NCBI GenBank assembly: GCA_037962975.1
Contig: CM075674.1
Coordinates: 91,652,501 to 91,716,500, forward strand
Direction: 5' to 3'
DNA from: Clitoria ternatea
Lineage: Eukaryota; Streptophyta; Magnoliopsida; Fabales; Fabaceae
Length of the DNA: 64,000 bases
Shown: one piece after another, positions 1 through 12,287 of the stretch
Numbering within the stretch: the first letter of the stretch is position 1
Layout of the letters: each line of letters begins with the position of its first letter
The notes under the pieces: model-generated
The model's database searches: none
Told to the model about the DNA's origin: nothing
The model's input: only the letters and a program-made list of their open reading frames with translations
Translations under genes and position numbers: made by a program

Positions 1-106
1 AATGACTTGTGAAATGAAGGACACTATGTTCTGTGTAGTGAATTCAGCATGGGAATCCATGAGAAACAGTTGAGAAAGAAGGAAGCATAGAAGAAGCCAC
101 ACTCAC

Positions 107-187
107 TCTTGCAGTGTCATCAGCATTGATAAGAACAAACTCATTCCTGTTATGTGACCCTGCAACTAATCTCCCCTTGGTATCCAT
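107..187 (-). CDS. CESA6-like: Cellulose synthase catalytic subunit, first coding exon only (CESA6-like)
   Basis: CESA proteins make the beta-1,4-glucan chains of cellulose in plasma-membrane rosette complexes. The start codon is at 185-187 and the frame reads 27 codons: MDTKGRLVAGSHNRNEFVLI followed by NADDTAR. This matches the conserved N-terminus of primary-wall CESA proteins, just ahead of the RING-type zinc finger. The exon stops exactly on a codon boundary at a good donor (GTGAGT at 106-101). That phase-0 intron after the NAD..AR motif is where I recall the first intron in CESA6-class genes. Positions 1-106 are intron; the zinc finger, transmembrane and glycosyltransferase parts lie outside the window. 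Family assignment is firm; the paralogue (CESA2/5/6/9 type) is inferred from the N-terminus alone. Confidence 0.9.
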
Positions 188-800
188 TGAAACCGCCACT
201 CACCACCACCCAAACCATAAAGAGCACAACACAACTTTACGTTGAAACACACACAACACTCACATTCACATGGTACACCCTCTATTGTACATCGTACATA
301 GTACCCAAACAATGACACCCAGAGAAAACACAGAAAGAAATTTAAAGGTGTGGGGGTGTTGGAGGGTAATTAAAGAATTAAGAAATTGGTTTCCTTTGGT
401 GGGTAGTATAATGAATGGACCAACGAGTGAATGATTCTTTTCTTGAAAAACCAAGTTTTGCAGCAACTAACGTCTCGGCTGTAAAAAAATAAAGGAAAAG
501 AGTTGCTGCGACTGACACGGGCTTGCACTGCAACATGCTACAACAAAAAAAACAAGGTAAAAATTGACTGAGAAAAAAGTGAAAAGAGAATCTCATACAA
601 GCACGGGTTGGAAATTCAACGTGTAACCAAGACACGACCAGGGAGGAGACAAGGTTGGATAGGATATAAATAATGTTTGTTTGAGGATTGGTTTGTTCCA
701 TTTGAATACTAGTATTTTGCTAATTGGACGCTAATACTTGCAATGTCATAGTACTAGTAGTAATCAACAAGTCAAAGTATAACGGTATGAACCGTTAAGA
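188..800 (-). promoter_or_regulatory. 5' leader and presumed promoter of the CESA gene
   Basis: This is the sequence upstream of the CESA start codon, read on the minus strand. It has no coding frame I believe. A TATA-like stretch (TTTATAT, minus strand) lies near 664-671, which would imply a leader of about 450 nt if used. No transcription start can be fixed from sequence. Confidence 0.35.
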
Positions 801-3800
801 CCCATAAAACTGGGGGTTCAGGTTGGAACTTTTGGCGGGTCCCACTAATTGATGCAGACATTGACGATAGAGCCCCCACCATCAAATCAACAATGGCGAG
901 TATGGAAGGGTAAAATGGGACATTTGAGAGGTACTTTTACTTTTAACTCCTTCTAATTTACTAATTGGTAAGACACAGTTACGGTTCGTGTGTTAACAGT
1001 GGTGGTTGTTTTTTACTTTTTTGCATTAGAGTGAGGAACAGAGTAACTCGCCTTTTTGTTGGCAGCAGCAGCCAAATGTCACGTGGCTATTGCTGGTGAA
1101 ACCATCACATCTTTTTTATGTTAACACAATCATGCATAAACTCCATTGATTTTGATGATTTGATTGTGTATTTCTTATATAAAGAAATGAAGTAGTAATA
1201 TTTTAAACTTTTTCCTTCATAAAGTAATATTAACTAAGTTTATTTAAAATATTACGCAAAATAAAAGATCAATATGAAAAAGTTGAATTGAAAATTGAAT
1301 TAGAGTTATATTGATGATCACAAAAAGACTACAATAACATTAATATTAAATCAAATCTTTCCCCTTATGTAAAATTGTACGTTTTAAACAAACTTGTATC
1401 AATTTAATATATATATATATATGTGCACAAAAAATTAATAGATATGCTTGATTTTAAATTTCCAAAATATTTAAAAGCCATAGAAATAATCCTTTTTTCA
1501 ATTTAAAGCTTAAGGGGTTACTTAAAAAACAACTATAGCATAGAAAATAATTATTATAATATTATGTGATTACCTCTTTTTCTTGCTAACATGTGACTAA
1601 CTTATTTCATCATGGAATTTTAGATAATCAATTTAATATCATGTTTAATATCATGTAATTTAAAATATAGACAAATAGTTGAGAATTTTCAAAGAATACA
1701 AGAGATGTAATAAAGGGTGTAAATGGATATCAATAAACATGAATAGTTGCTATCTATCACTTGTATTTATAAACAAAAATATTATTCATGTCTTATTTAT
1801 ATCCGTACGAATATTTATGATGTAGATATTCATCAAATTTGTAAACGTCCATGAATAATGTCGAACATTGATTTATTAGTTACATAAGAAAACAAAAACA
1901 AAAAATATGATCATAATACAACAAAATATGATAATGGAGTATTTAAACATCATAATTCATTCATTCAAAATTTCCTAATAATTCATCCATTCAAAGTAAT
2001 TGTAATAAAACATTGTAAAACATAGATATGATACTAAGTTAGGGCCTCAGAGAGAGACAAAGAGTAGCAACGTTATTTCAAGCACAAGGGAAAGAAAATT
2101 AACAAAGTTTTGGGTGAGAGGGAAATTGAGGGTGAAGAAGAAAAATTAAAGGCACACACATAGGTGCATGTGCTTACACACCCCCTTTAATGCACATACA
2201 TACATAAGAAACATTTCAGTATAATATCTTAATTGTGTATGCACACACACATACCCCATTACACTTGCACACAAGAAATATTTCAGTAAAATATTTTAAC
2301 GGTTACACGCACACACAATACCCCCAATGCTATGCAGTTGGGAAATTTTACATATTTTGAGCTAAGAAGGCACTACTTTAGACATAAGTATGCAAATGGC
2401 CTATTTAAATTACTCCTTTATCCTATAGCAGGTTGAATCCATCTATTATTATCTTGAATATTTATTAACACCCAGTGTATCTGACATTGACACTCTCATG
2501 AGGAGGGAGAACTTTGGAGTAAATTATGAAGGATCCAACAAATCTCTTTAACTATATAATATTAAGTTTTCCCTTTGTATATGAACCTTACATTGACTTC
2601 AGTTGCACTTTATTTTCATGGTTGAGATGAGGTTATTTGGTAGGTATTTATTGTTTAAGGTGAACCTGCCACCCACTTAATTTTGGAATTTAGTTAACTA
2701 TTTATCCATGTTCATAATACTATTACAGAATATTATAACTTAAGAACTATATATCCTATGCAGATTGCTTAACTAATAAGTTTTTGGTGTAACATATTAT
2801 AAAGTAATTATTTGATCTGCATTAACCGAATGATTTTGGTTAAAGTCTTCAATGTTGAGATAGGTCCCTCCTAGTCTATGATTGCGTTACTTAATTAGGT
2901 GATAAACGCAGAACAAAGCTTTCGGATGCCACCAATGAATAATGTCAATAAAGTTACATGTATTGTCACTTTCCTGGAGATATATGTAAACTCATAACTA
3001 TAAAATTGAGTAGCATTCTTCCTTCAATTTCTACCTTCGTGAAATTAAGGATACATTTAGTTAGGATTTTTTTATTAGATATACTCACTTTGTTGCATAC
3101 AAAAAGAAACTTTAAAGTTATTTCTCATATAATTTCCTATTTGTAACTGTGCCCAACAAGAAGTCAATTTCAAGTGTTTATACTATAATATGTGTACCAA
3201 ATGCATGAGCACGTTCCCATCATATCGTGGCTCTCATGCACTATATTTTTATCGAAGCACTTGGTAGAAAAGGCAAATTAAGGTGGAAAGATAAAGGCTT
3301 AAAGAAGCAAAGGAACAATAATCAAGTATGAAGGTACGTGGACAATAGAGAATGAGTGTGGTGTACTGTAGATTGGCTTTTTGGTTTCTTCTTGGTGACT
3401 CAATTTTCATGTAGCTTTGATTTCCAGGGAAGTTTTGAGTGCATGGGGGAATATTAGACTGAACAAATTTCCACTGAATGGCTGTTGGATCCCCAAAGTG
3501 AATTCGTTGCAATCCAATTAATAATCTTCTAATTGAAGAAAAATGATCAAATGGGATAGCTAGTGTCTTCTAGCAACATGTGACTTAATATTTAATTATT
3601 TATGGTAACTAGGGTGTGAGTAGTTAATGTCGTTTATACCTATATAAAGTCTAGTTGACATAACCTATTTAATAATATAAAAGAAAACCATGTTAAGGTA
3701 TTTCAAAAAGTTTATTTAATCAAAGATATTAGATTTGGAATTTTGAAAAAACATTTTTAATTTGTGGAACTAATTTTTTAAGCTCTTAAATATAATTTTA

Positions 3801-4111
3801 TAAAATAAATTATAATTTATAAATATATATGTTATTTTTTATGCATTTTAGTTTATAAAATGTGTTAAACTTACTATCTAAAATTTATAATTAAATATAT
3901 ATTTTAGATAGGTCTTAGTCTTTTATAATTAAAGATAGACCTATTAACCTATTATATGTGTGCTGATCTTTTTGTTAGCTTTAAAATAAATCAAACTTTT
4001 ATATAAATTAAATTAAATTACTAATTAAATAAGTCGAATCAAACCTAAAAAATATGATTTATATAAGGTAAGAGACTAGAATCAATTTTCGTAATTCAGA
4101 ATCAACCAAAC
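801..4111. other. Gene-free AT-rich spacer
   Basis: I see no convincing gene here. The short frames at 2958-3146 and 3249-3512 show no recognisable domain and have no gene-like context. The stretch contains a short (AT)n run at 1407-1422 and scattered A/T-rich sequence. Confidence 0.6.
1407..1422. repeat. (AT)8 microsatellite
   Basis: Perfect AT dinucleotide run of 16 bases in AT-rich spacer. Confidence 0.9.
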
Positions 4112-4114
4112 TTA

Positions 4115-5247
4115 CATTAGTACAAAAAAGTCTACAAATATAGACTATGAACTCGTTTGTTTGATAAACGAGTTTGAATTAGAGACATTTTAAATTATTA
4201 TACAAGTTATAGGAACTCAATTCCCCTAGAATTGAGTTAATAGGCCCTTCATTTATTTTTACTTTTTTTAAATATACCTAAGAACTCGGTTTCCCACAAA
4301 ACTAAGTTCATAGGTCCAACTATACGAACCCGATTTCCCTACAACCGAGTTAATAGGTCCTTTTTTATTTTTTAAATATACCTAAGAACTCGGTTTCCCG
4401 TAGAACCGAGTTTATATGTGTAATTTTTTAATAGTATGAACTCGGTTCTTATAAACTCAGTTCAAGAACGAATAGAGTTTATAAGCTCTCCCATGCACTA
4501 CAATTTTAAATATTATGTAAATTGCTCTCCCAAACACTTGAACTTTCTAAAAATACTCTTCTCCTTCGAACACGTTTAGCTTCTTGCTTCCATTGCATGA
4601 TATCTTGTTGCGTCCATTGCATTTGTTTGTGGTTGAAAACTTGTTACGTCCATATTACACGTGAATCCTACCACTTAGAACACATACTTATATTCTTGCT
4701 TGGCAGTACGGTTAGTCTTCGAACACATTTGTTTTTTTGCGTGAATCTTTGTTTTCATTGCTATTATATAGATGCAGCAGTTACAACAGACAACTCCCAT
4801 ATCAAAGTTTGTCCTTATCCTTAAGCTTGTACCTACGTCTACAACTATTAGCACAAGGGTTTATATATGGATGCAGATCCTAATGGTCATAGCACATGAC
4901 GCTGATATTGCAAAGAAATATGAGCTGCTAGTTGATGGAGTAAATGACCCGGTTGCCATTGGTATGGTATACCGTGCAGGGTCACTAGTTCACCATCAAC
5001 CCTTATCGGATGGCATGTCAAGGGTCTCATAGGGTTATCTATAAATACGGTTCTGTACAGAACTGAGTTTATAGAGTGTATTTATCAACATGGTTCTATT
5101 TGGAACCGAGTTTATAGGTTTCTTATGAACTCAATTTTAAATCCAGTTTATACATTCAGACTTACAAACACGGTGACAACAAACTCGTTTTGACAACCGA
5201 GTTCATAGCTTTATTTTAACTAAGTTCATAGAATTTTTACACTAAGG
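4115..5247. mobile_element. CACTA-like non-autonomous DNA transposon with palindromic subterminal repeats
   Basis: The left end reads CATTAGTACAAAAA. The reverse complement of the right end reads CCTTAGTGTAAAAA, matching at 11 of 14 positions. The element is flanked by the 3-bp duplication TTA (4112-4114 and 5248-5250). Three-base duplications and CACTA/CATTA-type ends are typical of the CACTA (En/Spm) superfamily. Inside, both flanks carry many copies of an inverted repeat of the type AACTCGGTT..AACCGAGTT, often followed by TATA or CATAG, as expected for subterminal transposase-binding repeats. The middle (about 4500-5030) has short frames (4522-4824, 4772-5032) that resemble no transposase I can name. 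It is probably a deletion derivative or a MITE-like relative. Superfamily is inferred, since the ends are degenerate. Confidence 0.6.
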
Positions 5248-5250
5248 TTA

Positions 5251-6967
5251 AACAATGTAAAGTCTAACTTAATCCAATTTATTTTCACTCCTAATGACTT
5301 AATCTCGGCCCATTAAATTGCAATGGTTAATTTAAAATGACCTCATCTATTCAAAGGATACAAAAATTATGATAATTGTTTGTGGTAGTATTAGCAAATT
5401 ATTTCACAACTCAATTTAAAAATCAACTTATGAGTTAGAGTTTAGCTTAAATTTTATAATGTATGTAAACTGATTATATTTTTAATGAATGTAAACTTTT
5501 CATACTAGAAAATAATAGATTTAATTCAACCCAAAGACTAATTTATGGATTAAAAGTTACAAGAAATTTTATAAATATATACATATTCTTAATTAATGTG
5601 AGACTCATTTTAAAATCTTATCAAGTGTCAAGCATTTGGTGACTCCAAAGTAAGCAACCTTGATCTCAAAAATAAAAATTGAAAGAAACCATTGTTATTA
5701 AAATCGAATCGGTTTGGCTGGTCCAACCAGTTGAACCGTGAATCGATTGTGACCGAGCCGGGTCAATTCTTTAATATTACCGATTTAATCACAGTTTGAC
5801 TCCGATTAATCACAGTTTACTTGAATTAGTGTCATTACCGATTTAATAATTGGTCTGATTGTGAAAACATTAAAATAACCAATAAATTGGAGGGGCTTCT
5901 GCTAACAACAAAAAAAGAATACACATTGAAAGAGCGTCGTTCTTTAGGTTTTATACCAATACATATCGAAAGAATGTCGTTCTCTAGGTTTTATACCAAT
6001 TTCTATTTTAAGGATCTTTTTCTCGTTTATATAGTGATCTGTGATAATATTAAACATTATTTTTTATTAACATTTTTTGAGAAATAAAAGAATTTTAACT
6101 GATTAAATAAAAAATTTATTAGAAATTCCATCATTATTACATGATGATTAGATTTCTTGGTCGATGTAGTTTTTATCTTTCTAAAAAAATAAATAAAAAT
6201 TAAAGTAATTATTAAATTTTTTATGCTGTAGGTGTATTAAAATGTTTATTATTTCCGACCTATATAAGCTTTTTCTTAATATATTTTTTAAGACTCTTTA
6301 TATAAATTCTTTTAAAATATCTATTACTATTTTTCATAAATGTTATTAAAATTTTAAATTCTTTATAATTAATACAACATTAAATTTTAATTATAAAAAT
6401 AAAGATACATATAAGTTATAGTTACTTTTTATTTTATGTAAAATAATTTAAAAATCTTATAAATAAAAAACAGCAAAGACAACACACTAAAAACATTAAA
6501 TTTGCTTAATTTTTAAATAATTTATTTAATATTTATTTTCATATTATATGTTTTCACCGTCTAATAAAAAATTCTTATAATCATGTATTGAATATATTTT
6601 CAGTTTTCATTTTTCACATTATATACGACAGGATATGGAAGAGAGAGTGACATCAAATTTCTAAAGGGTATAGTTTTATTGGTTAATTAAAATGTATAAG
6701 TTGTTAATTTGTTATAAATATTTATTAACCGTGCTTTTGATCTCTATTCAAATAAGGATATGATTAACAACTATACTAAAGGTATTTTAAAAAATTAAAA
6801 GTGATAAGTTTTTTTATTTAAAATTATGGGTGGGTAGTTTAAAAGTCATGATCGATGGATATGTTATATTTTTAAATAATTTATTTTATTTTTATTTTCT
6901 TAATTAATATCATAGAAAGAGGAGTAATGATTAATATTTTCATTTTAAAAAACATGAAAATATGACC
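5251..6967. other. Gene-free AT-rich spacer with a degenerate dispersed-repeat patch
   Basis: No gene is seen. About 5695-5880 is less AT-rich and holds repeated phrases such as GATTTAATCACAGTTT and GATTAATCACAGTTT, which looks like an old dispersed repeat whose class I cannot assign. The frame at 5887-6087 has a duplicated phrase but no domain. Confidence 0.5.
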
Positions 6968-7142
6968 CAATGTGACCCTTATTTTTAGGGCACCACCATA
7001 CACAATATGGCATAAAGTAGTGGTGGCAAAATAACTCATACCGATGGATATACTTACAAATTACCCACTAGTATGGATTATTTTGTCACCGCTAGTTTAT
7101 GTCATATTGTGTATGGTGGTGCCCTAAAATGGGGGCACATTT
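6968..7142. repeat. Long near-perfect foldback (MITE-like inverted repeat)
   Basis: The left arm (about 6983-7034) and right arm (about 7078-7129) are inverted copies of about 52 bp with roughly four mismatches. Weaker arm similarity extends outward to AATGTG (left) and CACATT (right). The spacer is about 43 bp. Such a structure is typical of a MITE or foldback element, and a transcript would make a long hairpin. No clear target-site duplication was found, so the transposon class is open. Confidence 0.7.
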
Positions 7143-8340
7143 TATCTTTTAATGAATATTCATATAATCATTAAATGAATAAGTATAAATATTATATTAC
7201 CCGCCAATGTAAGTATCTATACAGGTATCAATATTTTAATTTTATTAAATATATTCAATTATTAAGACTTTTTATCATGTTGTAATGAGATAATTCTTTA
7301 AATATTATTACATGATAATATTTTTAATGTATAATACTTTAATTATATTATTTCATACTAAAATGATATTATATATAACACGTTATATAATATTTTCTTT
7401 ATTATAGTATTATTGTTCAAAATAGTGGTGAATATATATGTACTTTAAAACTGGCATGACAACACATCAGGACAAGATAGACTAAGAGTAGGGTAAGTTC
7501 TCCTTCATCCTCATTCCAATAAAAGTTGGGATGGGTTAAAATAAGGTGATATTGATATTATATAATTTAATCTTTTTTATGTTTTTTTTTCAGATTTAAG
7601 GAAACTCATGGAGAATTTATTCTATTAAAAAATTTATTTTTATCATTTTAATAACTTAAATTTATAATTTTAAATTAATATATAATACATTTTAATTAAA
7701 ATAATAGTATATTATTTCTAATTGTATGCATATTAAATTATAATAAAATTTATTTTACTTTAAAAAATATTTTAAGAGAAAATATATTGTGAAATTACTA
7801 CTTTAGGTGATAATTTTAAAAGAATACATCAATTTCTAAATATTCAATCTAGCTGAATATATTAGTTAAGGTCAAGTAGCTTTATTGAGAATACCTGATT
7901 CTATATATTTAATTATATTGTCTGATCTTACATCATATTTAAATGAAAACATTATACTAATCATTTTATAATATCATTTTCTATTTATGTGAGTTTAATT
8001 TGCTAAATATTACTGCTTCAATATGAGAAATATCCCCTTTCAATTAGTCGGGCAACCATATTGGTCACTTACTAGTATATGCTAAAAGTAAATGTTGGTT
8101 TAGTGGTGGAGTTGGTGAATTTTTTTAGTAAAAAGTTTTGGGTTTGAGTTTAGCTTAATTGGGACACATGAAAAGAAAGAAAACGGTTAAATGCATCTTA
8201 AATTATCATCATAAACACATAGAAGAAAAAATGTTAATTAAATTAATGAACATTATAAAATAGTCACATATAGCCGTTTTCATTCTCTTCAGCTTTCCTC
8301 ATACCAAATATACTTAATTCACATTTAATTAGCCACTTAC
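7143..8340. other. Gene-free AT-rich spacer upstream of the EC1-like gene
   Basis: I see nothing coding here. The last few hundred bases are the presumed promoter of the EC1-like gene. Confidence 0.5.
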
Positions 8341-8347
8341 TATATAA
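8341..8347 (+). promoter_or_regulatory. TATA box of the EC1-like gene
   Basis: TATATAA lies 79 bases upstream of the chosen start codon. This predicts transcription starting near 8370-8380, which would put an in-frame ATG at 8360 upstream of the transcript and favours the start at 8420. Confidence 0.65.
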
Positions 8348-8419
8348 GGCCAACCAGATATGGCTAGTCCAAACCCATCAGAAAATCTCTCTTATCTAAA
8401 GAATCATTGCTTCCCAAAA

Positions 8420-8806
8420 ATGGCTTTCATAAATCACAATCTCTTTGGTGTGATAATTCTTGTTACTCTTATGAGGATGGCTTTAGCATCCAAAAACATA
8501 GACACTGCTACATTAAGTGCAAGGCTGAAGGTAGATGGTGAGGCACCCAATTGTTGGGAGTCATTGTTTGAGCTACAAGCATGCACTGGTGAGATCATAA
8601 TGTTCTTTCTGAATGGTGAGACATATTTGGGCCCAAGTTGCTGCCAAGCCATAAGGGTTGTGGGCCATGACTGTTGGCCTGACATGCTTGCATCCCTTGG
8701 ATTCTCATCTCAAGAGGGTCATACTCTTCAAGGTTATTGTTACCATTCCCCTCCATCACCCACTACTAATGTTCTTCATCATGCTTCAACCAAAGTGCTT
8801 AATTGA
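8420..8806 (+). CDS. EC1-like: Egg cell-secreted protein 1-like (EC1, prolamin-like domain)
   Basis: EC1 peptides are small cysteine-rich proteins released by the egg cell when sperm arrive; in Arabidopsis they promote sperm activation and gamete fusion. The single-exon frame gives 128 residues. Residues 1-24 form a hydrophobic signal peptide ending ALAS. The prolamin-like domain has six cysteines in the family pattern: C-W, AC-T, the CC pair in GETYLGPSCCQAI, DCWP, and GYC. The FFLNGET and CWPDMLASLGF segments are typical of the family. An upstream in-frame ATG at 8360 would add 20 residues that do not look like a signal peptide and sits only 13 bases after the TATA box, so 8420 is preferred. 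AATAAA at 8842-8847 is a likely poly(A) signal. Family assignment is confident; egg-cell expression is inferred from the family. Confidence 0.9.
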   Translation: MAFINHNLFGVIILVTLMRMALASKNIDTATLSARLKVDGEAPNCWESLFELQACTGEIIMFFLNGETYLGPSCCQAIRVVGHDCWPDMLASLGFSSQEGHTLQGYCYHSPPSPTTNVLHHASTKVLN

Positions 8807-11800
8807 CTAAAATTAGATACTCATTTGCTTCTAGTTTCATCAATAAAAGAAACTTATGTATGAGAAGTGATCTGGTATGTTATTAGGCCACATTTTGATG
8901 ATCCCAAGAATCTATAGTTTTTCTCTTTCTCTCTGGCTTCATTGTTTGCAAATAAAACAAGGAAAAGGGCAAATTTTCTTTTCTTCTTTCTCTCATTATT
9001 CTTTTATTTATTTTCCGGGTGGTTGTTTTTGGTTCTTGGGTGGGGTTGTTATATGAAACATATTTTGGGCTTGAATTTGGGCCGTGGGATTGGATAAAAT
9101 AAATATTCAGACGGCCCAACTCAATCGTTCTTTACGAAATAAGGTGATCAAAAAAAGAAGAAAAAGAAATAAGGTGATCAATCAAAATAAATTAATATTG
9201 TCCAAAAAAAACCAAAATAAATTAATAAAATTGAGACTTAAACGCGAGTTTTCGTGTTGTAATGTGTAAACTAAAATTTACCAATCTGAAGTTCTAATGA
9301 TAAGTAGAATGATATCAATTTATTTTTTCTAAAACACCACAGGTGTCCCTCCATAAAAAACTATCCTACTATATACAAAATTGTACTCAAGAGAAATTAT
9401 TCATCTATCTACTATCTTGTCAATGTAGCAAAATTTTATTTGACATAAACCTAATAAAATAATTAAATAAAGTGACATAATTTTAGAATAATACACTTGG
9501 TGTTGGAGAAATGGAAAAAATTTAAAGATTGATATTGATTTATTTTTTAGGTTTATTTGCCAACTCAACCAATATTCAACTTCGCATCAACCCAACTAAG
9601 CTCTTGTGTATTTTTACTTGGATCTTGGGAGAATTTTTCCTCTCACTTTTTTTTTTCAACTCATATAATTTTCTTTTTAAAAAATGAAATTGTCTCAAAA
9701 ACCAATTTTTAAATTATTTTACTTGAAATTTGGATTCAGAAATTATAATATAAGTCAATTTATTTTTTAAAATTAAAATCTGAAATTAAATAATATGACT
9801 TTAGTTGATTGGTTAATTGGTTCCCCGATGGTGATAAATAAACAGAAGCAGAATATAAGTACTTTTTGCTTATTCATATTAGAGAATTGTTCTTTCATTT
9901 CCTCCCTTTACCAAATAAATAGTGTGCCTTTTGAATATCAATTTCCGGAAGTTAAATTAATAATTTTCGAGGATTAAATTTTGAAAAAATATGGAATCTT
10001 GACCAAAAAAAAAGTGAACAAATGGAACAATAAAAAAGAATGGGAAAATGTTTATTAAAATAGAAATGCAAATGTTTAAAAAAATAGAAATTTTAAAATT
10101 CTCTTGTGTCATTTGAAAATCTTCTTATTTATAGTAAAAATTATCAAGTTAGAATTATATAATAATCTTAAAATTCTTCAAACATATTGCCAGTTTTAAA
10201 ATTATCTAGAGTCCTAAATTTTTTTTTATCCAAATATAACCTAAATGTTTTTCCCAACAAATAATTATTGGGTAAATTGATTCCATGTTTTTTTCTTGGG
10301 CAAGTTATATATTTTTCTTTTCTCATATTTGGTGTTGTAAATTTATGTACAAGTCAAACGTAATTTTATCTTAAATTTTATAATTATCAGGTAAATTTTC
10401 TTGACCCATGTAATTATGTTGGTGTTATAAAAATACAAATTTTTCATATTTTCAAATTCATGTAGTCTTATTTACCCAATCATATTTTTTTATTACTTCT
10501 ACCAAAACTAACATTCCCGGGTTGAAAAATAAAATACACCTTCTAACAAAACACCACACGAGGTTTACCATGGATTTCACCCTCCCCCCAAAAACAGTTC
10601 CACTATGGACCAATAAGAGAGAAAAATTTTCCTTAAATATTATTTCTAACTTATAAACTTTCAATACAAAGGAAAAATGACTTAGGTATATCTTTGATGC
10701 TTTTGATATATCGCTCTCCCACCAGAGTTGGAATTTTACGTTAGATACCATGAAGGAACTGCACACTTTGACGACAAGTTAAAATCAAAAGTGAATATTT
10801 TAATTCAAAAATATTAATACAATTTCTTTTATTTTGCAGTATATATTTTCAAAAATAACTCTAAGCCATGTTTCTTATCAAGTTCTTTTACAGTTTTTTC
10901 CAACACAAGATCCTCTGAGATAGTCTTATCCGTCCCATCACGCATCTCTAATAACAGATAAGACTCCCAACAATTTCTTTTTTTATATATATAATGTCTT
11001 AAAACTCAAAACTTTACTTAAATGACATCAAACTATTTACCACTTGAATTAATTTCTTCCTTCCTAGGTTTACAGTAGACAATTTTGAAGATAGCTTACC
11101 AAAAGAGAAAAAAAAAGGAAGGTATCATAAAAAATAGCAATTTAAAAAGAAAAAGTTGGCTTTAAGAAATATAATTTAGACCAACAATTTCAATCTGTCA
11201 GCAGTGAGTCAGGGTGGTGCTTTAGGAACTGGCATGACCTCAGAACTCCCCCCACCACATGGCTCTAATGCATCATGCACTGCTCATCTTAGGGACCCAT
11301 AAATAATATGGAAAGCAAGGGGGAATTAGAGGGCTAAAAGAAATAAAGCAAATGTAGCAGTTGATTACTTTCCTAATCCAAAGAACAAAAAGTGCCAACC
11401 ATTCCAAAGTAGAATGTAAGAGCATCTTAATACATGGTATAATCATCACTCTTAAAGCTACTTTAGACCTAATCAACAATTACCCTCTCTTTTTTTACAT
11501 AAATTGCGCTCCAAACTCTCTCCTTACACCACCAGCAAAGCCATGATGTGCAAAGCAATGTGAAATCCAAATGACCCAATCATCACCTGCAGTCACCCAC
11601 AACCACATTACACATTCATCTCCCAATCAGTAACGCATCAATCCCCACTCCTTGCATCAAATCAACACATTTATCATGTATTGTATGTATCTCCATGCTT
11701 TTCTACCCAATAAATCACATGTAGGTGCACTACCCTCAATTCAAATGTAATATAACATTTACTATTTATAAGCAATGCATGTTTCTTGCTAATAAATCAA

Positions 11801-12287
11801 ATTACAGTACATAGCCCCAAAACAAACAAAAACACATAGAGACACACATTTAAAGGCATCCATCAATTAAACTATAGAAAATGGTGATCAGTGCATCACT
11901 TATTAAGCAATTAGAAATGAAACTTTTTAATTTAAAATTATTAATAAAAGTTTTTTTTATCTTTAAGATAATTTAACATGATTTTAAGGCGAACCAACTC
12001 GGTCAAACTAGTTAAATCTTGACCTAATAGATGATGGTTGGTTTTACTTTTTATTATTACCTATTCTCCTATAGTTTGACTTCTGATTCAGTTAAACCTG
12101 TACTCTTAGGGGTATGATGTTTAGTCCGATCTTAAAATTAAAGAGTGAGAATAGTACACTAACTAATGCTAACCTTGGAATATAACACAAGGTCTATAGT
12201 TTCTTGTTTAATGTTTCTGAAGTTTCAAGAGAAGTGCATGACAACGTAACAAATGCAGAAATGCTACACATTAATGAGTGCACACTT
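8807..12287. other. Gene-free spacer between the EC1-like and phytocyanin genes
   Basis: Apart from the EC1-like 3' UTR I see nothing supported. Short frames at 8883-9119, 9795-9977, 10458-10766 and 11273-11546 show no domain or codon pattern. The sequence just below 12288 is the 3' side of the minus-strand phytocyanin gene. Confidence 0.55.

Noticed and set aside
4772..5032. 86-codon frame inside the CACTA-like element
   Set aside because: No recognisable domain, and the neighbouring frame is also open; at best a decayed captured fragment.
8360..8419. Upstream ATG that would extend the EC1-like protein by 20 residues
   Set aside because: It lies 13 bases from the TATA box, so probably outside the transcript, and would precede the signal peptide.
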